DNA of 64,000 nucleotides, from contig CAKPMJ010000004.1 in assembly GCA_934167965.1 (NCBI GenBank), positions 190,563-254,562 of the forward strand, read 5' to 3'. The translations under genes and the position numbers were made by a program. Positions 32,286-41,851 of this stretch are shown one piece after another (positions within the stretch are counted from its first letter, which is position 1; each line of letters begins with the position of its first letter). Source of the stretch: an uncultured Clostridia bacterium (lineage in GTDB: Bacteria; Bacillota; Clostridia; TANB77; CAG-508). The notes under the pieces are model-generated. The model was given only the letters and a program-made list of their open reading frames with translations, searched no databases and was not told the DNA's origin.

Positions 32286-32807
32286 TTATACTAACATTAA
32301 TACTGCTGTTTCAGCTCCGTCTCCTCTACGTGGACCAGCTTTAACAATTCTAGTATATCCTCCAACTCTATCTGTATATTTTGGAGCTATTTCGTTAAAT
32401 AATTTTGAAGGTATATCTACATTTTTTCCTTCGCTATTTTTAACTTTGTTTACTTTAGTCATTATTTTTCTTCTTGCATTTAATCTTGATGGCATATCTT
32501 TTTGTCTACTTTCAGTAGTTTCTTCTTTAACTACTTTTAAGTATTCTTTACCATTTTTGCTTTTTACTAATTCTGTTAATTTATTTCCTTTTGAATCTAA
32601 TTTAGCTTTAACTACTTTTACATCTACCATTTCGAAGTTGTCTTTTTCTTTTACAGCTAAAGCAACTATACTATCAGCTATTGATTTTACTTCTTTCGCT
32701 CTAGCTTCTGTAGTTGTAATTTTGCCATATAAGAATAAATCTGTTGTTAATGTTTTAAGCATTGCTTTTCTTATATCTGTAGTTCTTCCTAATTTTCTGT
32801 TAGCCAA
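32286..32807 (-). CDS. rplQ: Ribosomal protein L17 with a large internal insertion
   Basis: The 173-residue product starts at a TTG (32807, GGGAGG 9 nt upstream) as MANRKLGRTTDIRKAMLKTL and ends KLFNEIAPKYTDRVGGYTRI-...-GPRRGDGAETAVLMLV, both canonical for L17. Typical L17 is about 115-130 residues; here roughly residues 57-128 form an extra Lys-rich segment (including KVVKAKLDSKGNKLTELVKS and PSRLNARRKIMTKVNKVK). L17 binds 23S rRNA near the tunnel exit. It is the last gene of the rpsM-rpsK-rpsD-rpoA-rplQ operon. Confidence 0.93.
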   Translation of the reverse strand: MANRKLGRTTDIRKAMLKTLTTDLFLYGKITTTEARAKEVKSIADSIVALAVKEKDNFEMVDVKVVKAKLDSKGNKLTELVKSKNGKEYLKVVKEETTESRQKDMPSRLNARRKIMTKVNKVKNSEGKNVDIPSKLFNEIAPKYTDRVGGYTRIVKAGPRRGDGAETAVLMLV

Positions 32808-32826
32808 TTTCTTCAACCTCCCTCTA

Positions 32827-33774
32827 CTAATCTTCTTCAGGTGCAAAATTTAATCCTAAAGCTTTTAATTTAGCTGTTACTTCATCTAAAGATTTCTTTC
32901 CTAAATTTCTAACTTTCATCATTTCTGATTCTGTTTTATTAGCCAAATCTTCTACAGTAGCAATATTTGCTCTCTTTAGGCAATTAAATGACCTTACAGA
33001 TAATTCTAATTCTTCGATTGATTTCTCTAAAATCTTCTCTTTTTTATTTTCTTCTTTTTCTATCATTATTTTTGTATTTTTAGTAGCTTCTGATAGGTCT
33101 ATAAATAATTCTAAATGACCCGTCATTATTTTTGCTGCTAAACTTAGTGCTTCATATGGTTTTAAACTTCCGTCTGTCCATACTTCTATAACTAATCTAT
33201 CTAAATCTACCATTTGCCCTACACGTGTTGCTTCAACTTGATAGTTTACTTTTTTTACTGGTGTATAAATAGAGTCTATTGGAAGTACAGATATATCTTG
33301 ATCAGGCTTTTTATTTTTATCTGATGATAAATATCCTCTACCTCTATCTGCAGTTAATTCCATTATAAGGCTTCCACCTTCAGCTACAGTAGCTATATGT
33401 AAATCTGGATTTAATATTTCTACAGTTCCATCTGTTTCTATATCTCCAGCTTTAACTTCACCTTCACCTTTGAAGTTTATACGTAAAATCTTTTCTTCAT
33501 TCTCATCAAATTTAAGTCTTACGTTTTTTAAGTTTACTATTATTTCTGGTACATCTTCTACAACATTTGGTATGCTAGAAAATTCATGTAATACCCCGTC
33601 AATTTTTACACTTGTTAGTGCACATCCTGGTAATGAAGAAAGTAATATTCTTCTTAAAGCATTACCAACTGTTACACCATAACCTCTTTCTAATGGTTCA
33701 CATACGAATTTTGCGTAATTATTTTTATCATCTATTTTTGTACATTCAATATTTGGCCTTTCAAATTCTATCAT
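32827..33774 (-). CDS. rpoA: RNA polymerase alpha subunit
   Basis: The 315-residue protein nucleates RNA polymerase assembly. N-terminal dimerisation domain: [10 protein letters not shown], then [20 protein letters not shown] and [14 protein letters not shown]. The C-terminal DNA/activator-binding domain (about 245-310) has [19 protein letters not shown] and [13 protein letters not shown] short charged linker ([13 protein letters not shown]) separates the two. GGAGGTAAG precedes the ATG. It lies between rpsD and rplQ in the normal order. Confidence 0.97.
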   Translation of the reverse strand: MIEFERPNIECTKIDDKNNYAKFVCEPLERGYGVTVGNALRRILLSSLPGCALTSVKIDGVLHEFSSIPNVVEDVPEIIVNLKNVRLKFDENEEKILRINFKGEGEVKAGDIETDGTVEILNPDLHIATVAEGGSLIMELTADRGRGYLSSDKNKKPDQDISVLPIDSIYTPVKKVNYQVEATRVGQMVDLDRLVIEVWTDGSLKPYEALSLAAKIMTGHLELFIDLSEATKNTKIMIEKEENKKEKILEKSIEELELSVRSFNCLKRANIATVEDLANKTESEMMKVRNLGKKSLDEVTAKLKALGLNFAPEED

Positions 33775-33788
33775 TACTTACCTCCTAA

Positions 33789-34415
33789 TTATTTAGAATA
33801 TAGCTCTACTATTAAATGCTCTTCTAATTGAATATCAATGTCTTCTCTATTTGCTAATCTTAATACTTTTCCACTGATTTTCTCATTATCTTTTTCTAGC
33901 CATGCTGGTACTGGTCTTACTGAATTTGCTTCTACATTTGCTTTTATTGTGCTATTATCCTTTTTGTTTTCTCTTAATGAGATTACATCTCCTGGTTTTA
34001 CTAGGTATGAAGCAATATCAACTTTCTTTCCATTTACATCAAATTGTGCATGGTTTACTAATTGTCTAGCTTCTGCTCTTGATGCTCCAAATCCTAATCT
34101 ATATACAACATTATCTAATCTGCTTTCTAATATTTGTAATAAGTTTTCACCTGTTACACCTTTTTTATTTGAAGCCATTTCGAAATATTTTCTGAATTGT
34201 TTTTCTCCAACTCCATAATATGATTTTGTTTTTTGTTTTTCTCTTAATTGAGTTCCATATTCAGATAATTTGGATTTCTTTTGTCCGTGATCTCCAGGAG
34301 CATAATTTCTTCTAGATACACTGCACTTATCTGAATAACATCTTTCACCTTTTAAGAATAATTTGCATCCTTCTCTACGGCAAATACGACATTGTGCGTC
34401 TTTATATCTTGACAT
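33789..34415 (-). CDS. rpsD: Ribosomal protein S4
   Basis: 208 residues. Begins [20 protein letters not shown] and keeps four Cys (CRIC, C, C) of the zinc-binding S4 form. An S4 RNA-binding domain follows ([25 protein letters not shown]). It binds 16S rRNA early in 30S assembly and often represses this operon. The ATG at 34415 is preferred to the upstream GTG at 34427, which abuts the ribosome binding site. Confidence 0.96.
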   Translation of the reverse strand: MSRYKDAQCRICRREGCKLFLKGERCYSDKCSVSRRNYAPGDHGQKKSKLSEYGTQLREKQKTKSYYGVGEKQFRKYFEMASNKKGVTGENLLQILESRLDNVVYRLGFGASRAEARQLVNHAQFDVNGKKVDIASYLVKPGDVISLRENKKDNSTIKANVEANSVRPVPAWLEKDNEKISGKVLRLANREDIDIQLEEHLIVELYSK

Positions 34416-34438
34416 TTCTAATTTCACCTTCCTTATTA

Positions 34439-34834
34439 TTAAACTCTACGTCTTTTTGGTGGTCTACAACCATTGTGTGGTATTGGTGTTACATCTTTTA
34501 TTGCACTTATTTCTAATCCTGCTGTTTGAAGCGCTCTTATTGCTGCTTCTCTTCCTGAACCAGGACCTTTAACAAATACCTCAACAGTTTTTAAACCGTG
34601 TTCCATTGCTTGTTTTGCTGCTTTTTCAGCTACTTCACCTGCTGCAAATGGTGTACTTTTTCTAGAACCTTTGAATCCTAATTCTCCAGCACTTCCTGTA
34701 GATATAGCATTTCCATTTACGTCTGTAATTGTTACTATTGTGTTATTGAAGCTTGAATGAATATGTGCAGCTCCTCTTTCAATGTTTTTTCTATTTCTTT
34801 TAGTAACTGTTTTTCTTGTTACATTCTTAGCCAT
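34439..34834 (-). CDS. rpsK: Ribosomal protein S11
   Basis: 131 residues of normal length. Conserved [31 protein letters not shown] and the basic C-terminus [10 protein letters not shown] are visible. It forms part of the 30S platform near the mRNA exit channel. GAGGAGG lies before the ATG; it sits between rpsM and rpsD. Confidence 0.97.
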   Translation of the reverse strand: MAKNVTRKTVTKRNRKNIERGAAHIHSSFNNTIVTITDVNGNAISTGSAGELGFKGSRKSTPFAAGEVAEKAAKQAMEHGLKTVEVFVKGPGSGREAAIRALQTAGLEISAIKDVTPIPHNGCRPPKRRRV

Positions 34835-34867
34835 TGTTTTGCTTACCTCCTCTAATCATTTTTTAGA

Positions 34868-35236
34868 TTATTTCTTTGATTTGCTTACTACTTTACGTGG
34901 ACCTTTTCTTGTACGAGCATTTGTCTTTGTTCTTTGTCCTCTTACAGGTAGTCCTCTTCTATGTCTTAGTCCTCTGTAGCATCCAATTTCAGTAAGTCTT
35001 TTTATGTCTAGAGCTACTTTTCTTCTTAAATCTCCTTCAACCATGTAGTCTTCATCAAGTACTTTTCTTATTTTTGCTAAATCATCGTCTGTTAAGTCTT
35101 TTACTCTAACATCTGGACTTATTCCTGTTTTTTCAAGTATTTTCTTTGAACTTGATAATCCTATACCATATATGTATGTTAGTCCAATTTCTACCCTTTT
35201 TTCTTTAGGTAGATCTACTCCTGCTAAACGAGCCAT
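34868..35236 (-). CDS. rpsM: Ribosomal protein S13
   Basis: 122 residues. [35 protein letters not shown] and the C-terminal [20 protein letters not shown] tail are diagnostic. It contacts the 50S subunit and P-site tRNA. It is separated from the upstream rpmJ by 249 nt, which contains a strong hairpin (35317-35352). Confidence 0.97.
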   Translation of the reverse strand: MARLAGVDLPKEKRVEIGLTYIYGIGLSSSKKILEKTGISPDVRVKDLTDDDLAKIRKVLDEDYMVEGDLRRKVALDIKRLTEIGCYRGLRHRRGLPVRGQRTKTNARTRKGPRKVVSKSKK

Positions 35237-35316
35237 TCTTTTTGCACCTCCAAAATTTTTTATGCACTGATTTTCAGTGTGGTTTTGTATTATTTATTAC
35301 TTAAAGGTGAAATGTA

Positions 35317-35352
35317 TTAAATAAATGTAAGCTAACTTTTACATTTATTTAA
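35317..35352. promoter_or_regulatory. Strong AT-rich hairpin in the rpmJ-rpsM spacer
   Basis: TTAAATAAATGTAA (35317-35330) and TTACATTTATTTAA (35339-35352) are perfect complements with an 8-nt loop. The surrounding spacer (35237-35485) contains no gene. It may be an RNA-processing or autoregulatory site for the distal alpha-operon genes. Confidence 0.5.
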
Positions 35353-35485
35353 TCTTTAAATAATTTTATTTAATACAATATATATAAATACAATGGTTAT
35401 AAAAGTTTTTTAACTTTCAGCCGCAACCAAGGTATTATAATCAAATTAATTAAACTTTAAAAAATTATATGATTATATCATATAA

Positions 35486-35599
35486 TTATCCTTGTCTTTG
35501 TTTGTGTTTAGGGTTTTCACATATAACTCTTATTACACCTTTTCTTTTGATTACTTTGCATTTGTCACACATTTTCTTTACTGATGGTCTTACTTTCAT
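35486..35599 (-). CDS. rpmJ: Ribosomal protein L36
   Basis: A 37-residue protein, [20 protein letters not shown], then [16 protein letters not shown]. The CxxC...C...H zinc-ribbon ligands are all present, so this is the zinc form of L36. GGAGGTG precedes the ATG. It lies between infA and rpsM as usual. Confidence 0.97.
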   Translation of the reverse strand: MKVRPSVKKMCDKCKVIKRKGVIRVICENPKHKQRQG

Positions 35600-35646
35600 T
35601 CCCTACACCTCCTCAAAATAGCTGTACTATTTTTATTTTAAAGTTT

Positions 35647-35865
35647 TTATTTAGCTCTCCAAGTTATTCTACCTCTATTTAAATCATATGGAGACATTTC
35701 TACTTTTACTTTATCTCCTGGTAGAATTTTTATATAATTCATTCTAAGTTTTCCTGAAATATGCGCTAATATTTGATGCCCATTTTCAAGTTCTACTTTG
35801 AAATTTGTATTTGGTAATGATTCTACAACCACTCCCTCAACTTCTATAACGTCTTCTTTAGCCAC
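35647..35865 (-). CDS. infA: Translation initiation factor IF-1
   Basis: A 72-residue S1/OB-fold protein. It starts at GTG (35865) after AAGGAGG and carries [37 protein letters not shown] and [14 protein letters not shown] motifs. It occupies the A site of the 30S subunit during initiation. It follows map with a 72-nt spacer. Confidence 0.97.
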   Translation of the reverse strand: MAKEDVIEVEGVVVESLPNTNFKVELENGHQILAHISGKLRMNYIKILPGDKVKVEMSPYDLNRGRITWRAK

Positions 35866-35937
35866 GTTCTCGCCTCCTTAAAGAGCTTTTTTATTTCTAT
35901 TTTTTTACAATAGCTTTTACATTATATACCAAAATTA

Positions 35938-36705
35938 CTAGATTGTCAATATTTTTGGCTCATTTTTTGTAATTAATACTGTATTTTCATAATGTGCAGC
36001 TAAACTTCCATCTTCAGTTATGATTGTCCAACCATCATCTAACTCTAAAATATTAGGTTTTCCTTGTATTACCATAGGTTCTATTGCTAGTGTCATTCCT
36101 GGTTCTAGTCTTATTCCTTTTCCTGCTTTACCGTAATTTGGGATTCCTGGATCCTCATGCATTTGTCTTCCTATTCCATGTCCTTGAAATTCTCTTACAA
36201 CTGAATAACCATTTGCTCTTACATATTCTCCTATTGCATGTGATATATCCCCTATTCTGTATCCTGGTTTTGCGAATTTTATTCCCTCAAAAAACGCTTG
36301 CTTTGTTACATCAACTAGTCTATATGCCTCTTTTGATGTTTTCCCTACTATAAATGTACGTGCTGCATCACCATTAAATCCATTTCTTAGAGCTACTGTA
36401 TCAACACTTACAATATCTCCTTCTTTCAATACTCTTGATTTTGATGGAATACCATGTATTACTTCATCATTTACTGATATACATGTTGCATGTTTATATG
36501 GTGGTATTCCTTGTATTCCTGGGTCATATCCTATTTGTGCAGGAATAGCCCCTAATTCTCTCATTATTCTTTCTGCTCTTTTATCTATTTCATATGTTGT
36601 TATTCCTGGCTTTATTTCTTTCTCTAATCTTTCATAGAAGTTTGCAACTATTTTGCAAACTTCTTCCATTAATACTATTTCTTTTTCTGATTTTATACTT
36701 ACCAA
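35938..36705 (-). CDS. map: Type I methionine aminopeptidase
   Basis: The 255-residue metalloprotease removes N-terminal Met from new proteins. Metal ligands are in DTVALRNGFNGDAART (Asp pair), GHGIGRQMHEDP (His), TLAIEPMV (Glu) and ITEDGSLAAHYENT (Glu). The start is a TTG at 36705 with AGGGAG 9 nt upstream; a TTG at 36714 directly abuts that site. It lies between adk and infA as in most Firmicutes. Confidence 0.95.
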   Translation of the reverse strand: MVSIKSEKEIVLMEEVCKIVANFYERLEKEIKPGITTYEIDKRAERIMRELGAIPAQIGYDPGIQGIPPYKHATCISVNDEVIHGIPSKSRVLKEGDIVSVDTVALRNGFNGDAARTFIVGKTSKEAYRLVDVTKQAFFEGIKFAKPGYRIGDISHAIGEYVRANGYSVVREFQGHGIGRQMHEDPGIPNYGKAGKGIRLEPGMTLAIEPMVIQGKPNILELDDGWTIITEDGSLAAHYENTVLITKNEPKILTI

Positions 36706-36727
36706 TTTAGTCAACTCCCTAAAGATC

Positions 36728-37390
36728 TTATTTTTTTACTTCTTTTAAAAATTCTTCTGCGACATCTTTTCCCATTTTATTTATTGATTGACTTACCATT
36801 TCGTTCTTTAATATTCCTTCTTTTTCATAATAATCTGTTAATGGGTTTGTTAATTTAAAATAATTTTCTAATCTAACTTCTATAGCTTCTACTGTGTCAT
36901 CTGCTCTTGTCATTAATTTTGCTCCACATTTATCGCATATTCCTTCTACTTTTGGCGGATCTAATTTTACATTATATACTGTTTTACAATCTGAATTTGA
37001 ACATACTCTTCTTGTTGTTATTCTTTCAATTATTTCTTCTTTTGGTGTAGTTAAATTTAATACTACATCTATCTTTCTTCCTTTTTCTTGTAACATTTCT
37101 TTTAATGCTTCTGCTTGTGGTATTGTTCTTGGGAATCCATCTAGAATTGCTCCATTTTCTACATCTGGTTCTTCCAATCTATTTTTTACCATATTAATTG
37201 TTATTTCATCTGGCACTAGATCTCCTCTATCCATATAACTTTTAGCTGTTTTTCCAAGTTCAGTTTGTTCTGATATATTTTTTCTAAATATATCTCCTGT
37301 TGATATTTGTGGAATATTTAATTCTTTACTTAATATTCCTGCAACTGTTCCTTTTCCTGTTCCTGGTGCACCTAACATTATTATTATCAT
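36728..37390 (-). CDS. adk: Adenylate kinase
   Basis: The 220-residue enzyme interconverts AMP, ADP and ATP. GAPGTGKGT forms the P-loop (7-15), then STGDIFR, DGFPRT and the long-form LID with four Cys (CSNSDC...CDKC), the zinc-binding LID of Gram-positive enzymes. A promoter lies upstream, so adk begins a new transcript here rather than following secY directly. Confidence 0.97.
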   Translation of the reverse strand: MIIIMLGAPGTGKGTVAGILSKELNIPQISTGDIFRKNISEQTELGKTAKSYMDRGDLVPDEITINMVKNRLEEPDVENGAILDGFPRTIPQAEALKEMLQEKGRKIDVVLNLTTPKEEIIERITTRRVCSNSDCKTVYNVKLDPPKVEGICDKCGAKLMTRADDTVEAIEVRLENYFKLTNPLTDYYEKEGILKNEMVSQSINKMGKDVAEEFLKEVKK

Positions 37391-37422
37391 ACTTATCTCT
37401 CCTTTTCTTTATTTACATTCAT

Positions 37423-37451
37423 ATTCTACTACATTTGTTTTAAAATATCAA
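37423..37451 (-). promoter_or_regulatory. Promoter of adk-map-infA-...
   Basis: Minus-strand TTGATA (37451-37446), 17 nt, TAGAAT (37428-37423), about 30 nt before the adk start. Confidence 0.6.
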
Positions 37452-37561
37452 TATTTTCATATAAATTCCATCATAAATTACCATTAAAAATTATTTAGAC
37501 TGTGTAAGACTCAAACTAAAAATATATATTGTAATATTATAAAATAAAAAAGGTGATTATG

Positions 37562-37771
37562 ATGAAAAATAAAATATATTATCGAAGATTAAGAGAATTG
37601 CGTGAAGACCACGATTATACTCAAAGCTATGTAGCAAGTATCCTTGGACTTTCTCAAAGAGGTTACTCTCACTATGAGTGTGGTCATTATGATCTAACTG
37701 CAACTCTATTAATTAAACTTTCTAAATTATATGATGTTTCAGTTGATTATATTTTAGATGTTGAAGATTAA
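37562..37771 (+). CDS. XRE-family helix-turn-helix regulator
   Basis: The 69-residue protein is a minimal HTH domain: YYRRLRELREDHDYTQSYVA, then LGLSQRGYSHYECGHYDLTA and LLIKLSKLYDVSVDYIL. This is the classic small XRE repressor layout. AAAGGTG lies 7 nt before the ATG at 37562; an earlier ATG at 37559 and a GTG at 37553 are also in frame. It is divergent from adk and convergent with the phage-tail-like prepilin gene. Confidence 0.82.
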   Translation: MKNKIYYRRLRELREDHDYTQSYVASILGLSQRGYSHYECGHYDLTATLLIKLSKLYDVSVDYILDVED

Positions 37772-37885
37772 CTTTATAAAAAGGCTATTTACTATGCATA
37801 ATATTTGGTATTGCAATTCAATTATATTCTATATTGATTAATTATGTTTAAGCTGTACTTGCATTATGTATATTCCTTAATGATG

Positions 37886-37919
37886 ATACCCCTGATTCTT
37901 TTTTTTGAATCAGGGGTAT
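37886..37919. terminator. Terminator between XRE gene and prepilin-like gene
   Basis: ATACCCCTGATTC (37886-37898) pairs perfectly with GAATCAGGGGTAT (37907-37919), followed by TTTTTA on the plus strand. Confidence 0.85.
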
Positions 37920-37921
37920 TT

Positions 37922-39436
37922 TTATTGATTTAGTTTATAATATACCATTTCCATTTTACTTGGTTTAATATCTGTATCTACTGTAATTATGTTTGTTCCT
38001 TTGTATGTTAAAATTTCAGGTAAATCTATTGTCTCTTCTGTTGATGTTTGCAGCATATAGTAAAACAAATAACCACTTAATGCTTGTTTCAATAGTTCGC
38101 CATCGGTATAATCACTATCTATAATATAACTTGCTGTGCCTTTTACATTTCTTAAAAAGGCTTTATCAGTTTTAAAGCTACCTGCTTTTATATAATACTC
38201 ACAAAAAGCATTATAAAAATCATTTACATATTCTTCTTTTTTAAATGCTATATCAGAAATTGAAAATACAAAGTACCCATGCGGATAAGTTGTATTTTTT
38301 GTACCATATGTGTATTTTAAGGTTCCTAAATCAACTTTTCCTACTTTTCTAACAACCTTCTTATTATAAAAATCAAGATAATCTGCATAATCTCCTACTT
38401 TTCTAAGAGGCTCATTTAGATATATATTTGTTGTATTGGGATTAACATATGGTTCATAATCTGTGACTTTATCTGTCTCCTCTATCATTATTCCAACTTC
38501 AACATCGTCAAATGTCACATCCTCTTTAGTGACATTTATACCGCAAATAGCAGTAAATGGTTCTGTAGCAGTAAATGTCGTCGGTGTACCTAATTTACAG
38601 CTTTTTCCTTTAAATTCTGATGTTGCTTTGTCTGCTATTAAAACCGTAAATGTATCAGGCTCTGCATTGCCTTTTAAAAGCACACATGACAAAGTATATG
38701 TTTTATCTTTTTCTATATTAAATCCCTTATTGTAATAATTCAAAAGATTTCTTCCACCAGTTGATATTGATGTACCATTTAATGTTATTGAATTTTTATT
38801 TAATGTACAACTTTGAGTAACACCACATTGTTGTGCTGAATACGAAGCAGTATAGTTTGGATATAAATTCTTACCTCTAACTATAATTGGTATTTTATAT
38901 TTTCCTGTGTATTCTCCTTCTGTTACTAAATCTCCTACGCTTTGCACTTCCACAGGAGTATCAGGAGATGGTTCTCCATTTTGTATACTATTTCCATATA
39001 TTTTGCTACTTACAATTTTAGGTTCTTTTGAGCTTTCTACAATTCCATTGATAGAAGTTTTTAATTCATATCCAGAAGTTACTTCCCCATTACTATAATT
39101 GTAAACTTTATCATTTATTTTTACCATATAATCATTTTTACTAATTGATATTATTTCTGGATCATCAAAAAATTTGTCTAATTCTTTTTTCAATGTCTGC
39201 TCACTAACATCATTCTCAGATGTCCTGGATGCAGCTATTGATATTTTAATATATTCCAAAGCTGTAGCTTCATCTATACTATTTTTTGATTTTCTTGCCT
39301 TGTTTAATATACCCTTTTCTCCTGAAATCATTCCAATTGATATTCCTGCCAATATTAATAATACTATAACAGTAATTACTAATGACATTAAAGTTATTCC
39401 TCTATATTCTATTACTTTTACTTTTGTTTCTTTCAT
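37922..39436 (-). CDS. Prepilin-like protein fused to phage-tail-like module
   Basis: The 504-residue protein has a 13-residue basic leader, EYRG|ITLMSLVITVIVLLIL, and SGEKGIL, so it belongs to the window's prepilin-like family but is divergent. A short coiled-coil-like part follows (KSIDEATALEYIKISIAASR-like). From about residue 150 it looks like phage minor tail or receptor-binding proteins: SIQNGEPSPDTPVEVQSVGD, then YKIPIIVRGKNLYPN and NTTNIYLNEPLRKVGDYADY with LDFYNKKVVRKVG. I infer a surface protein carrying a captured tail module. It has its own promoter and lies between recD2 and the XRE gene inside the split ribosomal cluster. Confidence 0.75.
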   Translation of the reverse strand: MKETKVKVIEYRGITLMSLVITVIVLLILAGISIGMISGEKGILNKARKSKNSIDEATALEYIKISIAASRTSENDVSEQTLKKELDKFFDDPEIISISKNDYMVKINDKVYNYSNGEVTSGYELKTSINGIVESSKEPKIVSSKIYGNSIQNGEPSPDTPVEVQSVGDLVTEGEYTGKYKIPIIVRGKNLYPNYTASYSAQQCGVTQSCTLNKNSITLNGTSISTGGRNLLNYYNKGFNIEKDKTYTLSCVLLKGNAEPDTFTVLIADKATSEFKGKSCKLGTPTTFTATEPFTAICGINVTKEDVTFDDVEVGIMIEETDKVTDYEPYVNPNTTNIYLNEPLRKVGDYADYLDFYNKKVVRKVGKVDLGTLKYTYGTKNTTYPHGYFVFSISDIAFKKEEYVNDFYNAFCEYYIKAGSFKTDKAFLRNVKGTASYIIDSDYTDGELLKQALSGYLFYYMLQTSTEETIDLPEILTYKGTNIITVDTDIKPSKMEMVYYKLNQ

Positions 39437-39454
39437 TTTATTTCCTCCGTATTT

Positions 39455-39483
39455 ATTTTAAAATAAATAAATTTAAAAGTCAA
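39455..39483 (-). promoter_or_regulatory. Promoter of the phage-tail-like prepilin gene
   Basis: Minus-strand TTGACT (39483-39478), 17 nt, TAAAAT (39460-39455), close to the ribosome binding site. Confidence 0.55.
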
Positions 39484-39496
39484 TAAATTCAGTATT

Positions 39497-41743
39497 TTAA
39501 TCTTCTTTATTTCTTAACTTATATTCTAATCCTGTATTCCTTTTTCTACTATCTATATTTTGTATCATGAAATCTATTGTTTGTTTTGCCCCTATAATTA
39601 TAAGTAAATCTTTTGCTCTTGTAATACCAGTATAAAGTAAATTTCTTGTAAGTAATACCGGTGCTGTTCTTGGCATTACCATAATTACTACATCAAATTC
39701 ACTACCTTGTGCTTTATGAATTGTAATTGCATAACTATGTTCAATCTGCTCCAATTCAGAAAATTGATACCAAGCAATTTTTTCATCATCAAATTGTATT
39801 TTCAAAGATTTCTCACTTTCATTTATTTCTTTAATAGTACCCACTTCTCCATTAAATATTCCGCTTCCCTGTTCATCTCCAATAATATGTCTTTCCCAAT
39901 AGATATCATAATTATTTTTTATCTGCATTATTCTATCTCCAACTCTGTATGTAACTCCATTTAATTGTTTTTCCTTTTTAAATACATCTGCCGGATTAAG
40001 AGCCTGCTGTAAATACATATTTAATTCTTTAGTTCCTAACATACCTTTTTTAGTTGGTGTAAGAACTTGTATATTTTGAAAGAAATCATAATCTCCATAG
40101 TTTTGAAGTCTCCCTGTACAAAGTGATAACACTTGATTTAGAGCTTTTTGCTGATTTGATTCATTTATCATAAAGAAATCTTCTTTTGAATCTTCCTCTG
40201 CATCTTCTTTTGTAATAAATTCCATTCCCTCATTTACTCTATGTGCGTTTACTATTATTTTGCTTTTTGCAGCTTGCCTAAAAATCTTGTCCAAGTGCAC
40301 CGTTACAATTTTTTCTGAATTTATTATATCTTTTAATACACTTCCTGGTCCTACTGATGCAAGCTGGTCACTATCCCCTACTAATATAAGTTTGGTTCCT
40401 TGATATATTGAACTTAGTAAATAATTCATTAAAAACATATCTACCATTGATGTTTCATCTACTATAATTATATCTGCATCTATTGGTGTTCCTTGATAAT
40501 TATCAGTTTTTTTCAAAAATATATCCTCATCAAATTTTCCTATTTCCAATAATCTGTGCAATGTACTTGCCTCTTCACCTGTTGTATCTGTCATTTTTTT
40601 GGCTGCTCTTCCTGTTGGTGCACTTAACACTACTTTATTTCCTTTAGCTCTATAGATTTCTATTATGCTTTTTATAATTGTTGTTTTTCCTGTTCCTGGA
40701 CCACCAGTTATAACAGTAACATTATTTTCATTGACTGCTTTTATTGCTTCTTTTTGCTTCTCTGATAATTTTATACTACTATACTTCTCAACTTTTTCTA
40801 ATTCTTGTTCTATATCTTTTATATATTTCATATTTTTAGCTTTATCTAATGTTACTAATTTACATGCAATGTTTTGCTCTGTATTATAGAAATTTTCTAG
40901 ATAAACCCATACATCATCATTTTCTCGTTCTTCTTCTACTATTTCCCCTTTTGCTTTTAAGTTAATTATGCTATTTTCTATTTCTTCTGTTGATACATCT
41001 AATAAACTTCTAACATATTCTATTAAATTCTTTTCTAAAGTACAACAATGTCCATTATATGTAATTTGTATCAATGCATATTTTATTCCGCTTCTTATTC
41101 TTTTTTCATTATTATACTCCATTCCTAAGTCCATAGCCATCCTGTCAACTTGCTTAAAATCTACTCCCCTTGCTATGTCTATTAATATATATGGGTTTGA
41201 TTCTATTTGTTCTATTGCATTTGAACCTAGTTCATCATATACTTTCTTTGAATTATTTGCACCTATCCCAAATCTTTCAAGCAATCCAACTATTTGCCAT
41301 ACTTCCCAATTTTCTATAAAACATTCTGATATTTCTACTGCTTTTTGTTTTGTTATTCCTCTTATTTTTGCCAACTCTAATGGCTTAGTTTTTATTATAT
41401 TTATTGTATCTTCCTGAAATCTCTCTACTATTTTTTTTGCAGTTACTTCTCCAACGCCTTTTATCATTCCATTTCCTAAGTATCTTTCTAGTGCATCTAA
41501 AGTCTCTGGCATTAATTTTTCAAATGTATCTACTTTAAATTGCTTTCCATATTCTTTATGTTCTACATACCTTCCTGTAACTTTTAATGTATCGCCTTCT
41601 GTTACAAATGGTAAATAGCCAACTATAGTTATTAATTCTTCTTTTTGGTCTTCCTGCTCTTCATCTATATACATCTCTGCTATTGTGTAACTATTTATTT
41701 CATTTTGATATATTACTGCTGTTACCTCTCCTTTTATGTCCAA
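39497..41743 (-). CDS. recD2: RecD2-type SF1B DNA helicase
   Basis: The 748-residue 5'-3' helicase acts in DNA repair independently of RecBC. N-terminal OB-like region, then tandem helix-hairpin-helix motifs (LGNGMIKGVGEVTAKKIVER, LAKIRGITKQKAVEI), Walker A GGPGTGKT at 347-354, IIVDETSMVD (Walker B), GDSDQLASVGPG and the C-terminal SYAITIHKAQGSEFD and TGITRAK motifs. The start is a TTG at 41743 with a perfect AAAGGAGG 7 nt upstream; the in-frame ATG at 41794 lies between the -10 box and that site. It has its own promoter overlapping the por terminator. Confidence 0.93.
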   Translation of the reverse strand: MDIKGEVTAVIYQNEINSYTIAEMYIDEEQEDQKEELITIVGYLPFVTEGDTLKVTGRYVEHKEYGKQFKVDTFEKLMPETLDALERYLGNGMIKGVGEVTAKKIVERFQEDTINIIKTKPLELAKIRGITKQKAVEISECFIENWEVWQIVGLLERFGIGANNSKKVYDELGSNAIEQIESNPYILIDIARGVDFKQVDRMAMDLGMEYNNEKRIRSGIKYALIQITYNGHCCTLEKNLIEYVRSLLDVSTEEIENSIINLKAKGEIVEEERENDDVWVYLENFYNTEQNIACKLVTLDKAKNMKYIKDIEQELEKVEKYSSIKLSEKQKEAIKAVNENNVTVITGGPGTGKTTIIKSIIEIYRAKGNKVVLSAPTGRAAKKMTDTTGEEASTLHRLLEIGKFDEDIFLKKTDNYQGTPIDADIIIVDETSMVDMFLMNYLLSSIYQGTKLILVGDSDQLASVGPGSVLKDIINSEKIVTVHLDKIFRQAAKSKIIVNAHRVNEGMEFITKEDAEEDSKEDFFMINESNQQKALNQVLSLCTGRLQNYGDYDFFQNIQVLTPTKKGMLGTKELNMYLQQALNPADVFKKEKQLNGVTYRVGDRIMQIKNNYDIYWERHIIGDEQGSGIFNGEVGTIKEINESEKSLKIQFDDEKIAWYQFSELEQIEHSYAITIHKAQGSEFDVVIMVMPRTAPVLLTRNLLYTGITRAKDLLIIIGAKQTIDFMIQNIDSRKRNTGLEYKLRNKED

Positions 41744-41784
41744 GGCTTTTCCTCCTTTTATTATCTCACCAAATTGTTGTTTGT

Positions 41785-41813
41785 ATTCTATCATTTATAT
41801 ATTTTTTTGTCAA
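41785..41813 (-). promoter_or_regulatory. Promoter of recD2
   Basis: Minus-strand TTGACA (41813-41808), 17 nt, TAGAAT (41790-41785). Confidence 0.65.
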
Positions 41814-41818
41814 CAAAA

Positions 41819-41841
41819 AAGGATACTGTATTTGTATCCTT
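41819..41841 (-). terminator. Terminator of the por operon
   Basis: Minus-strand AAGGATAC pairs with GTATCCTT around a 7-nt loop, followed by TTTTGTT. It lies 10 nt after porB. Confidence 0.8.
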
Positions 41842-41851
41842 CTTCTCTATT

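Noticed and set aside
41744..41794. ATG start for recD2 at 41794.
   Set aside because: It lies between the -10 box and the AAAGGAGG site; the TTG at 41743 is correctly spaced.
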